Translations under genes and position numbers: made by a program | Notes under the pieces: model-generated | What the model saw: the letters and a program-made list of their open reading frames with translations, nothing else | Database searches by the model: none | What the model was told of the DNA's origin: nothing | Assembly: GCF_905220365.1 (NCBI RefSeq) | Contig: NC_061154.1 | Coordinates: 1,674,001-1,738,000, forward strand | Source: Vanessa cardui | Taxonomy: Eukaryota > Arthropoda > Insecta > Lepidoptera > Nymphalidae | Reading direction: 5' to 3' | DNA length: 64,000 bases | Shown here: piece after piece, positions 1 through 13,300 of the stretch | How the letters are laid out: each line of letters opens with the position of its first letter | Numbering within the stretch: the first letter of the stretch is position 1

Positions 1-109
1 TGCCATCGATTGGCAGTTCAAAATTTAACTAAACACCTAATTGAAGTTTAAAAAAATCTATTTCCTTACTTTAATATGTATATTTATTTTATTATTATTA
101 CTAGTATTC

Positions 110-285
110 GCCCGTGGCTGCGCTAGCTTTTTAGGGTGTAGGTTGTCAGGCAAAAAGTAGCCTATATTCTTTCTTCGATATCAAGTTTGCTTTATGCAAA
201 ATTTCATCAAATTCGGTTCAGCAGTTTGGTCGTGAAATAGAGACAGACAAACAGCCAGAGATACTTTCTTTATAATATTAATATA
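110..285. repeat. Interspersed repeat (TCATCAAATTCGGTTCAGC type)
   Basis: Contains the TTCATCAAATTCGGTTCAGC core shared with 40900-40930 and 55645-55675 and ends near TTATAATATTA, as do many lepidopteran dispersed repeats. Confidence 0.6.
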
Positions 286-737
286 GATTTCATGTTTCGC
301 AAAACAAGCATAACTTAAGAAACAGACAGAAACTTGAATTACCTAAAGTCAGAACCTTAAATTATGGACATAAAAAATATAAGTTTTGATGTAGTAAAAC
401 TATATAATGATTAGCCGAACATAAAAGAATGTGAATGTTTAAATACTTTTAAAAATAAACTTAATAAATATATATTAGACAATATTAAGTAGCACTAGCC
501 ATTCCATGTAACAAATAAAGACTTTCCACCAAGTAAACATTGAATAAAACCTTTTTTGAGGTTGGCACGTTTGAAAAGTTATGAGAGTGAATTTTTTAAT
601 AATGCACGCACAGATCGAAACTACACAAAGTGCTCGCTAAACAGCTAATTATGACTCCAGTTAGTAGACAACTTATCACATTAAACTATGTTTATTTTGT
701 TACTAATTGAAACTTACGCAGTTTTTAAATGTTTGAC

Positions 738-740
<3 letters not shown>

Positions 741-794
<54 letters not shown>
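741..794. repeat. (AT)n microsatellite
   Basis: About 27 AT units abutting the SINE-B fragment that follows. Confidence 0.95.
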
Positions 795-796
<2 letters not shown>

Positions 797-951
797 TATA
801 GGTTGGCAGACGAGCATATGGGCCACCTGATGGTAAGTGCTCACTATCACCCATAGACAATGACACTGTAAGAAATATTAACTATTCCTTACATCGTCAA
901 TGCGCCACCAAACTTGGGAACTAAGATGTTATGTCCCTTGTGCCTGTAGTT
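793..951 (-). repeat. SINE-B copy, truncated
   Basis: ATGGTATAGGTTGGCAGACG, ACCTGATGGTAAGTG and ATCGTCAATGCGCCACCAA blocks are shared with copies at 1913, 6090, 10618, 49905 and 52253. Confidence 0.8.
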
Positions 952-1089
952 ACATATATTATAGTAATTATGAAATAAGAAATAAAATCACTATCATTAC
1001 ACATCATATTATCAGTATGTGTTTAACATTATGTAATCTCATGTAAGTGGACCTATGTTCTTATGAGAATATCATTAACCATGTTTCAG

Positions 1090-1310
1090 GCTACAAGTAT
1101 ACACCGAAGTGTAGAAACGGCACCGGTTACGTGAACCTCAACGAACCTTGCTCAATGAACTGCGAAGACAACGCTCTCTCAAACCTCATCAACTCGACCA
1201 AAGTGAACATGACCTGCGAGGACCAAATGCTGAACCTTCGTCTCTGTTCGTACGACATCAACGCTCTGGTCAACGTGACCAGTGGAACCGAATCGATTGG
1301 TGATTGCGAG
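1090..1310 (+). CDS. MFSD6: MFSD6-like exon: Cys-rich extracellular loop, part 1
   Basis: Acceptor ATGTTTCAG, donor GTACGT. It enters with two bases of a Gly codon and ends in phase 0 after GDCE. The translation starts GYKYTPKCRNGTGY and contains six Cys and N-glycosylation sequons (NGT, NST, NMT, NVT), which fits a large luminal or extracellular loop. A SINE-A copy begins 24 bp after the donor. Confidence 0.88.
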
Positions 1311-4300
1311 GTACGTTTGATAGGATAGATATTAACAGCCTGTAAATTCCCACTGCTGGGCTAAAGGCCTCCTCTCCCTTTGAGGAGAAGGTTTGGAACA
1401 TATTCCACCACGCTGTTCCAATGCGGGTTGGTGGAATACACATGTGGCAGAATTTCTATGAAATTTGTCACATGCAGGTTTCCTCACTATGTTTTCCTTC
1501 ACCGCTGAGCACTAGATGAATTATAAAGACAAATTAAGCACATGAATCAGCGGTGCTTGCCTGGGTTTGAACCCGCAATCATCCGTTAAGATGCACGCGT
1601 TCTAACCACTGGGCCATCTCGACTCTTGGATAGATATTTTTTGTACGTAAAATATGAATGTGGTCATCGTCCCCAATAAACAGAAAACCATGTCTGTTTG
1701 TTGTGCCTGGAATTGATGATTTGTTAGATCCGATTGTTCTATAAGTAGATGCAACTTTGAATGGTCATATTAGTGTTGAATTAAATATAAAGTTCATTAT
1801 ATTAAAATTCGTTCAAAACTAGTCTACCAAGCAAACACTGTAAGTAACTTTTTCACCAAATTACTTTTAGAATATATCAGAAAACAACAATAAATTTCTT
1901 ATGTCTACTTTTTTATGGTATAGGTTGACGGACGAGCATATGGGCCACCAGATGGTAAGTGGTCACCCTCACCCATAGACAACAAGTAAGAAATATTAAC
2001 TATTCCTTACATCGTCAATGTGCCACCCTGGGAACTAAGACGCTATATCCCTTGTGCCTGTAGTTACACTGGTTCACTCACCCTTTAAATCGGAATACAA
2101 CAATACTGCGTACTGTTGTTTCGCGGCAGAATATCTGATGAGTGGTGAGAGGTGTCCCCTATCCCATCTATATGTCTTATCCCCATCGCCATCGATCTTG
2201 AGCTTCATGTTTCACCTCATTCATCATTCCGATGCCGTCTCTGCCAGCACGGTGCTTCGCCAGGTTCAAAGGAGACACCACCCCTGGGTGTGCCAGTCCA
2301 AAGCTTGTTTGGGTATATGGTCAGGGTCTCTTCGGAACGTGTGGCCAATCTCTATTTGAGACAATTGCGCAATGATCGTTGGAGATATAATAGATAATTT
2401 TTGTATGTAAAATATGAATGTATTCATCATCCTCATAACACAGATAGCGTTAAAACCACAATTTTGTTTATTGTGTCTGGAATTGTGTTGATGGATCTGA
2501 TCATGTAATTTATTAAATGTTAAAAAATTTAAATTTTCAATTATTTTATTGATAATTGTTATAACCTGTAAAGTGCTGGAATAAGGCCTCACCCTGTAAG
2601 GAAAAAGTTTTGGACACACGTGTCTGAATTTCATTGAATTTAATCATAGGCAGGTTTTATACATTATAAACACAAATTAATTCAGTGGTCCATAAACCAT
2701 CGGTTAGAAACATGCGTTCTGAGCACAAATATGAAATAAAAATATACTCCATTCAGGTAACCTCATAAGTATAAGTTGCAACTTTGAATCGTCATATTAG
2801 TGTTGAATTAAACATAAAGATACCATTCATTTAGAAAGTAAATTTTACTGAGAAAAAACGACAAGAATCTTAGTATTTTGTCTATTCCACCATTTTAATT
2901 TCAGTGTATAATATCAGTAAACAATAATACATTTCTTATATAAACAATAAATAATAACTCCACGCTTTTTTATCTTCAATACAATCTTGTATTTAGTAAT
3001 AATAAAAGAAAATTGTTATATGAGCTTCAAATTTTTTTATTCCTTAGTGTCATCTCCGCTAATATATAATTAATTTTGACAGGTGACATGTGCCATAGAC
3101 TCCCCGTTGGTGATTATGGAGATATGTGAAAGCTGGAACGCTGATAAGGCATCAACTTGCAAGGCGAACAATGTTAACAGCTTGCCATCAGACCTGAGCT
3201 TCGACGCCTCGCTGCTGTTACACAAGACGTTAGCTGAACACAAATGCTTGTACATGGAAGTTGAACATATAAAACTATCAGACGGTGAGTTGAATTGGAA
3301 AAGTAATTCTCTTCACGGCCAAACCATAAAGGATATAGAGTGCATAAAACGTAGCACCAATATAACCTAAGTGTTCCCGTACATAGACGGTAACAATATA
3401 CATAATAACTAGCTGTGCCCGTAACTTCATATGTATTTGAATTTGACAAACAAATTATTGTAATAGCCTAAGTTACTCCTCAGTACATCAGCTATCTGCC
3501 TGTGAAAGTCTCATCAAAATCGGTCCAGTCGATCCAGAAATTACAAAGACAGACAAAATTAAAAGAAATAGTTGTTTTGGTATTTGTACTATGTGAACAT
3601 ACATATAAATTTAGTAAGAATCGATTATTTTAATATGTATTCCAAAGAGATACTCCAATTTTATTGTATGTATAGATAATGATAAAATAAAAGTAAAGTA
3701 GTAAAGTAACAGCCTGTACATTTCCCACTGCTGAGATAAGGCCTCCTCTTCCATTAAGGAGATGGTTTGGAACATATTCCACCACGCTGTTACAATGCGG
3801 GTTGGTGGAATGCACATGTGGCAGAATTTCGATGAAATTAGACACATGCAGGTTTCCTCACGATGTTTTCCTTCACCGCCGAGCACGAGATGAATTATAA
3901 ACACATGTAAATATTGAACCCACAATCATCGGTTAAAATGCACGCGTTCTAACTCAGCTAATAAATGTTACGATTTTTAATAGGCTATTTGACAATGCGA
4001 AAAATAATTTGTGATGAGTTTAAAAATGGTTATTTACTAACGAAACTAGAAAATACTCAATTTATTCAAAAATCCATTAATAAAAATGCATTTTTTCAAA
4101 TGTTTATCACGTGACACAAAACGCTCCTGATTGACCGGCCTTACGATGAAGTCACTTTCTTGTAAACCTTGCTTTCTACTGTATGGACCACAGATTAAAA
4201 TACAGGAAAGTGACGTCACCGACCCCATTGCAGCGCCATATTGTCCAAGTAGCGTTTTCGTGCGTTATTTAAATATGGAATTTTTAATTTGATATTTTTC

Positions 4301-7300
4301 AAATATGTACTAGTAATAAAAAAATCTACTTTTACTGGGTTCCTTAACTTCTACTAAATAATATGAATTTTAAAACCCAGTCAAATAGCCTATTCACATC
4401 GTACTCCACCAACCCGCATTGGAGCAACGGGGAAGTCTTAGCCCAGTAGAGAAAAATTTACAGGTTGTTAATGTAAAATTACAAAATTATGTATATTTAA
4501 TCTATATTTCAGGTTCTATTCACTATCCATACTGTGGACCCAAAGCAGATTACGAGCCAAAGTTAAACGAATTTCACTCGTTCTGTAAAATAGAGTGCGA
4601 TAACGAGATGGTATGTATATATAACTCCTATTTCTGAGCAAATTCTCTGAGTACAGAATATTGATGATGTAATTTTGTCGTTGGTAAATATAGACCGTGG
4701 ATTCCAAGCATTCTGGGTCAAACCCCAGTTTGGACTGATACAATTTTATTGGATTCTTTTCCCATACATACAAGCATAACAAATTTGAAGTGTGTGTGCT
4801 ATTAGTATAGACACAGAACAATAATACTATTTATATCAACTTTAATTTGATTTCTAAAGTTTCGATAACAACTTTGTCATAGTAAAAAATGTCATTTTTC
4901 AAACATATCCATAATGAACACTTAAAGAAAGCTATACATACTTCTTCCTTCAAAGTTACATAAGAAGGATATCATAGTTGTTGAATTCAAATCAAATCAA
5001 ATCAAAATAAACTGTATTCAATTGGGCTTTTACAAGCACTTTTGAATCGTCATTTAACAATTAAGTGAAGCTACCACCGGTTCGGAAAGTAGATTCTACC
5101 GAGAAGAACCGACAAGAAACTCAATAGTCACTCTTTTTCAACATTTAAAAAAATACAGTCATGTCAGTTAATACAATTATTTATATTAATATATCCTGCC
5201 AAGAAGTCAACAGGTAAATTATAAATAAAAAATAAAATATGTCATTTTCTCGTTATTTTTTTTTAGGTAAACGAATTATTAAGGGCGGGTACAGAGAGTC
5301 ACAAGAATGAGACGCAGTACACGAAACAGTTCTGGATGTTTTTCCTGATGATGATCATAAGTTGGATCGGGCAAGCAGTTGTGGTTACATTTGCTGATGC
5401 CATCTGCTTTAACTTACTCGGTAAGATTACAACAACAGCCTGTATATTCCCACTGCTGGGCTAAATGCCTCTCCCTTTGAGGAGAAGGTTTTGGAACATA
5501 TTCCACCACGCAGTTCCAATGCGGGTTAGTGGAATACACATGTGGCAGAATTTCTATGAAATTTGTCACATGCAAGTTTCCTCACGATGTTTTCCTTCAC
5601 CGCTGAGCACGACATGAATTATAAAGACAAATTAAGCACATGAAACAGCGGTGCTTGCCTGGGTTTGAACCCGCAATCATCGGTTAAGTTGCACGCGTTC
5701 TAACCACTGGGCCATCTCGAAAGATTACAAGATACACCTTTAAATACTTTTAAATTAACTTAAGAAATTCGTATAGTTTTGGAGTGATATGACCCAAACA
5801 AACGCATACCTTGAACTAATGATTGTGGGTTCATATTCAGACAACTGAATTTTCATGTCCTTAATATGTGTTAATGATTCATTTGAATTTCAATGAAATT
5901 CTGCCAAAAATGAAACGCTTGTTGGAGTAAGTTCCAAACATTTTCATCAATAGAAAGTCACAGTCCAGTCCATTTACAGGCTGTTACTTTTACATTACTC
6001 ATAACTGATGACTATACAAGAGTATCAAGGCAGGAAAGAATATGCTTCTTCTAGACAAACGCGTTTTATTTCATTCTATATCAGTACTTACCAACAGAAG
6101 GGACATAACATCTTTGTTCCCAAGGTTGGTGGCGCATTGACGATGTAAGGAATAGTTAATATTCATGGGTGATGGTGACCACTTAACAACAGGTGGCTCG
6201 TCCGCCAACCTATACCATAAAAAAACACAGTAAATGTACTTAACTAATAATCTATTTCAGGTACAAAGATAGCGTCGTATGGGAAGCAAAGGCTTTGGGG
6301 TTCCGTGGGATGGGGTATATTCTCGCTACTGACGGGAACCCTTATAGATTTGTTCAGTGGGGGCGCGTCTAAGGACTACACCGTCGCGTTTATACTGATG
6401 TTCGTCTTCATGTTCGGTGACGTCATCGTATCCTGCTATACACAGGTATGTTAATTATTAATAATAAAAAATAACACCCTGTACATAAGTTTTTTTTTTT
6501 ATATTTGCAACTTTTATTTACATATTTTTGTTTTATTAAGTATCAATCAAAATAAACTGTATTCAAGTAGGCTTTTAAATTTTGAATCGTCATTTAACAA
6601 TTAAGTGAAGCTGCCACAGACAGGCTAAGAAAGTAGATTCTACCGAGAAGAACCGGCAAGAAAGTCAGTAGTTACTCTTTTTCAACATTAAAAATACCAT
6701 CATATTAGTTACATACAATGATATATGTATGTAATGTATCCTGCCTGGAAGTCAACAGGTTTTAACTCCAAGCTTTTTCATCATCTATCAAATCTTGTAT
6801 CGAATAATATACCTTTTTTGCCAATGTATTTTTTATAAACGATTTCAATTTACGAAACAGCAAAGTTAAAAATGTCTGCGGAATTTTATTATATAAACGG
6901 ATACCTTGCCCCAAGAAAGATTTATTTACTTTGCGGAGTCGGAAACTTGACGCAATAAGCTTATCCTTACTTCTAGTGAATATACAATGATTGTAATATC
7001 TTTATTATTAACATGAAAAAGACCAGGAGGGTTGATATTTTCCGACATGCTTAACAATTGTCGTTCTATTTTAAATTATTAACACAAAAACCTTGATAAA
7101 TTATAAACAAAACCTTCCTCTTAGATAACTTTGTCTATTAGTGAAAACTGCATAAAAATTCGTTACCAAGTTTTGCAGTTTATGACGAACATACAGACAG
7201 ACAGGCACAGCCTGGGTACTTAATTCTATTAATGTGGTGATACTCTAATATTAAATAGGATTTTTATGTCGAGTTTTCCGTGCATTGTTTTTCTTTACCT

Positions 7301-10300
7301 CGTGTAAAGAGACTGTCTTACATGTAGGTTGGAGATTTTTGTACACTAAACATTTAAAAAAAAATGTGGATAACTTGAGACCATAGATTATTGCCTGTTA
7401 TCATTTTATTATGATTCACATTAGAAATATCTAAAATTATCATTGTTTCTTTACTATATTGTCTATGTATTATGTACAAAAACTTTCCTCTCCAGTCACT
7501 CAATCTATTTTAAAAAATCACATCAAAATCCATTGCGTAATTTTAAAGATCTGAGTATACATAGGGACAAACAGCGGCAAGCGATTCTATTTTATTCTGT
7601 TTAATGATATACAATAGGGAACTATGACATGCAAATATGATATTTATCAAAATTTTGCAACTGCAACGTTTATATTTGATATAATTTTGTTTTTTAACAA
7701 TAAACACGTTCAGAGTAACGTGAAACGGAACGTATTTCAAAACACTAATGTAGCGTTCATTGACGTCACTCCTGTTATAACTACTTATTTGAAGTTATAG
7801 TTCTAAACATTTAATATTGAAACGAAAATTAATTGCGTTTTTCGAATTAAAAGACTCCAGATTCCTCTTTTCAGTTTGACACCAAAATTGAAACATTTTG
7901 AAATCGCATTTTTTGCCGGAAATTACAGTGTTTTAGATTTTTTATCTACTTGTAGTCTATCCTATATGGAGTTATTTAAAATAAACACAAAAATATAAAT
8001 ATCACATCTTTCCTATTGTTGACTTGTTCTAGGTTGATTCAACAAAAATGTCGATCAATATATTAGCGGATGTCGGAAGTCTACTTACATCCCTACCGAC
8101 GTTTGCCTTCCTGCTCTGGACGATCGCGGTCGGCCTATGCACTGGACTCCTATGGCAATTCCTGTTCTGGCATATCGAGGATGTTGCTGGCCAGTCGTGC
8201 GATGGTTCCAACTACGTGAAGACTTTGCAAGGATTGGTCAGTGCGATCCAGACCTTCGGCGGCGAGATACCTTTCATGTTTATATCTGGTGAGTAAATTA
8301 TCTAATACATCCTAATTGTCGTTCACGTTCGTTGGTTTAAAATTGTAGTCGTCAGGTAAGTAAGCCTATGAATTCTTCACTGGAGCTTGTGCTTGCTTCA
8401 AACCGAATTTCATGAATTTCGGTTTAGTGTTTTTGTCGTATATGTACAATCTATGGACAGACATTACTTTAGCAGTTATAATATTATTGTATATGTATAT
8501 ATAATTAATTTCTATTTAAATTAGGTTTAAAAATGGCAAGCAAGCCACCTTGTGGTAAGTTAACTACAACACATAGATGGATGGAATGCAAGAAATATTA
8601 ATCAGCCATATTTACCCTTACTTCGTCCAAAAATACAAATATTGATAGTGCATCATGGCACAACCATGTTGCACTATCACAAAAGATTTTTACGAAAGAC
8701 TTTAATATTATATAAAGATGAAAATCTGCTTGTATTAGTTATTCTCAGCTGTCTGTCTGTTTCAGAAGATTTTTTGTTCAATATCACCAAAGCGAAAAGT
8801 CCAAATATTTGTAAATGCGATAATATCTCTATTTATTTGTTACGGTCAAACTACTCAACTGAATTTGATGAAATTTGTTATGGTGCTTCACAGTTAAACC
8901 CTTCCAAAGAAGGACATAATTGATATCTAATATCTGACAACCAACTACTATAACATGAACGAAACCGGGAAACAAATAGTTGTTTTATAAAATACTAGCT
9001 GTACCCGCGACCTTGTACGCGTTTGAATATAACAGAAAAAAAATTGTGGCCTAAGTTCTCTATTATATCAGTTATCTGCCAGTGAAAGTCCCGTCAATAT
9101 CGGTGCAGCTGTTCCAGAGCTTTGCCAAAAAGCTTTGCTATTTTAATACTACAAACAGACACTCCAAATTTATTATATGTATAAGTAAACAAATGGCTAT
9201 TTCATGTCATATTAAATTGTTTATATAATATATGAGCCAAATAAAAAAAAATCCCGCTGAGTTTCTTTCGCCGGTTCTTCTCGGGTCAGGGTATTTTCTT
9301 TTCCGAACCGGTGGTAGTGTTTCAATTGACCATGAAAAAGTGTAATGCTTCTATATTGAATAAAGTTATTTGAGTTTGAGTTTCAAATATATGTGTCTCT
9401 ATTTATTTGCAATTTTTTTCCAGGATATCTTCTTAAGAAGATAGGTCACATCAACATGATGACGTTGGTCCTGTTTGCGTTTGGATTCCGTTTCTTGCTT
9501 TACTCGTTCCTGACCGACGCTTGGTGGATCCTACCGATTGAGATGTTCCAGGGTATTACTTTCGGGATGTTCTACCCGACTATGACGTCATATGCCAACG
9601 TCGTGTCACCGGCTGGAACGGAAACCACTGTTCAGGTATGGATTCTAAATGTTTATGTTACTTTGTAATGTTTTCATGTAAGATCGTTTTACAAGTTACA
9701 ACAACAACAACAGCCTGTAAATTCCCACTGCTGGGCTAAAGGCCTCCTCTCCCTTTGAGGAGGTTTGGAATGTTCCACCACGCTGTTCCTATTTGGTGGA
9801 ATACACATGTGGCAGAATTTCTATGAAATTGGTCACATGCAGGTTTCCTCGCGATGTTTTCCTTCACAGCTGACCACGAGATGAATTATAAAGACAAATT
9901 AAGCACATGAATCAGCGGTGCTTGCCTGGGTTTGAATCCGCAATCATCGGTTAAGATGCACGCGTTCTAACCACTGGGCCATCTCGACTCAACTTCCATT
10001 AAATTGTAGTTACAAGTTACATTAAATTTATATTATATTTAAATATCCACTCGCCGTGCACACACACCGTCTTCACCCGCGCCCAAATCATATATTATAT
10101 ATTCCCGCGCTTTCCGCGATGTGTGTCACTCGAGGGGACAGATACATAAATACACAGATAATATATATATCCATATACAATATATGTCCAATAATATTTT
10201 TGATGTTATTACAGATCTATGTAAACTACATACTTATTAATAAATCATTATCATCCTCATCCATTCCATTATTATTTATAGGTTAGGGGTTAGAATAGCA

Positions 10301-13300
10301 TGTCTTCCATACTTCTCTGACAGACGTCATCTCGCAAGTGTCTCACCAGCTACATTATCTTTCATACAATCCCTAAATTATTAAAGTTATTAACTTTAAT
10401 AATAAAAATAACCTTGTTAATTAAAAATCCATAAATTATAAAAAAACTAGCGAGTGATCCTAAATATACTATAGAATCTCTTAATATATAATTTTCAGAT
10501 TTTTATCACAAGACAAAACAAACCGCTATCACTGTATTTTATATATCTGCAATATCTACGGAAATATTCATTTCAATTACATGCTGTAAATGGTCAAATT
10601 TATCTATATTAATTGCAGTTGGTGGTAGGGCTTTGTGCAAGCCCGCCTGGGTAGGTACCACCCTCTCATCAGATATTCTACCGCTAAACAACAGTACGCA
10701 GTATTGTTGTGTTCCGGTTTGAAGGGTGAGTTAGCCAGTGTTACTACAGGCACAAGGGACATAACATCATAGTTCCCAGGGTTGGTGGCGCATTGACGAT
10801 GTAAGGAATAGTTAATATTTCTTACATTCATTGTCTTTGGGTGATGGTGACCAATTACCATCAGGTGGCCCAAATGCTCGTCCGCCAACCTATACCATAA
10901 AAAAACTATGTGTTTAAGGTACTTAATTGTATTAAGATTAATGCTGTATTTCTTACAATTAAAAGAAAAAATAGTATATGTGTCATTCTAGACTTTATAA
11001 TACACTACTATAATACATTATTTTGATCTATATCGTTTTCAATGTCGGCGCAAAAAAATAACTTAATTTTCGACATCTCATTAAAAACTTCTAATAATAT
11101 CAGTATTTATCTACTGTATTATGCATGTGCTATACAAACATACACCACATCAAAATCTGTTGTATTGTTTTAAAGATCTAACTATATATATGGACAGACA
11201 ATGGGAAGCAACTTTGTTTTATACATGGTAGTGATTATCTGTTTTTTTTTATTGGGCAAAGTTGTCGATTGTGGTAGCACCCGTGGGATCAACTTATTCT
11301 ATCGAATAGAGCCAATGGGATCCTATATATTTTTATTTATATATTATTTATTATAGTTTATATATTATTTTTATTATATATCATTTATTATACATTACGT
11401 ATATATTATTTAAAAGAAAAAATAAAATATCAGTGTGGGCCACGTCTCCCAAGAAGACGACAAAAATGATTTCCAGCGAAGATCTGCTGATGTTTAGTAT
11501 AAAATATAAAACGCCAAAATGTAATTGAATATAAAATGTAAAAAAAGGCACGGGCATCTGCGAGCCTCTAGATGTTGTATTTTAAATAAAAAAAAAAAAA
11601 AAAATAAAAAAATGGGATCCTTAAAAATTATTCATAAATACATATAAACATTCCAGGGTCTTGTCGGGGCTGTTTTCGAAGGTGTCGGTTCATCCCTCGG
11701 CAGCTTCATAGGGGGTGTGTTGTACGAGAACTATGGCGGCTGGCACACATTCCGATGGTTCGGTTACGGAGCTTTCATCGCGTGTGGTCTTCACGTCTTA
11801 GCCCAGTACTGTTTGAGGAACAAACACCAACACGTCGGAATGACTCAAGGTAACGCTTTAGAAAAGTAAATGTATCATATATATTTCGATGTACGAATTT
11901 AATGTAATCGTTGGAACATTTAATGTTGCCTATAATGTATAACCAGTATTAGATGTTAGTTTTAACGAACAAAGGTAGCTTTAAGCATTTTTATAATATG
12001 ATATAATGTTATACCAATATCGATGAAATTTCTATCCCAAGTAAATATAGATCATTTCAATGACATGTATGAAAAAAATGTTACTCTAATTCTACTTTGA
12101 AATATATGCATGCATTGGAAATGGTCTATAAGAGATCTTTTTATTGATAGGTGCCAAAACGTGATTCGATGTGTCCTTTTGACATAATCTGTGCTGTTTT
12201 ATGATTGGACACTTTTACAAACTCAAAACGAATGTGGTTTTTCACATTATATACATTTCGAGTAAACTTAAAAAGTTTAACTCGTTTGAGATTAAAATTA
12301 ATTTATATGCATAGAAAATAAGTCACTTCTATATGTTCAAACCGTAAGGACGTATGTAGGGAAAATAATGATGAATTATAAATCCGAATATGTCGTGAAA
12401 ATTTACATATGCGGGTTCCACTAAATCTAATTATGATTACGTTTGGTACTATTTAGAAATCGTCAATTAATAAAGTATAGTTCCACACAACTTAGATGTA
12501 GCATCGGCAAATTCGTAAAACCGATCACATCCGAATTAAGTACCCTCTCCCAAATTATCAATATTTATTTCTTATGCGAATATGATCTTTACAGAAACGT
12601 AATAACTTGTAATATCATATGAACTAATGTATTCAATTTGATGCGTCGATTTATCGGTTTCTCGGGTTGAACTGACGCGAGAATCTATAGCGACGAATAG
12701 CGTCGAATGGCGCGATAGAGAGCTGTTTCTATTGGTTGTGTAAACCGGCTGTAATTGGTTTTTATTGAATTTGTCGATACTACATCTAAGTTGCATCGTA
12801 TTATAAACTTTTCTAAACTCAATAAAAAAAATATTCGAATTTATATTCATTGATATGTCATCAGTGTCTTTATAGGACAAACGCACAAAATAATACAGAA
12901 TTTTGAATAGTGCTAGTTCATTATCTTTGTTTTTATTTTTAATTGTTACGTAATTAAATATGCTTGTAATATCACAGTATCCGTGCCATTTGAATTGATT
13001 TTTTTTACCTTGTAACACTATACGTAATATTGTTTAAATACTGTATTTTAGAATACTATGAAACTTGCCATAGCCTAAATATATCCCATTGTGATATAAA
13101 GAACAAAAGTACTAAGTTTTTTTTTTAATTTTATAATTAACTTCGTTACTTTAATTATAGATACTTCGTAATAAATTTTACAAACTATTCTAAGAACAAA
13201 CTCGGTTAATATAACTACGAACAACATAAGTCCTATGACTTTTCCTTATAAGTATACGGGCTCAATTTGAGATTTTCGAATATTTTCAGATCAGTATTTA

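Larger units (their letters stand above)
1..1089. other. MFSD6-like intron, left edge of window
   Basis: AT-rich intron with an interspersed repeat near 110-285, an (AT)n tract and a SINE-B fragment. I see no exon in it. Confidence 0.6.
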
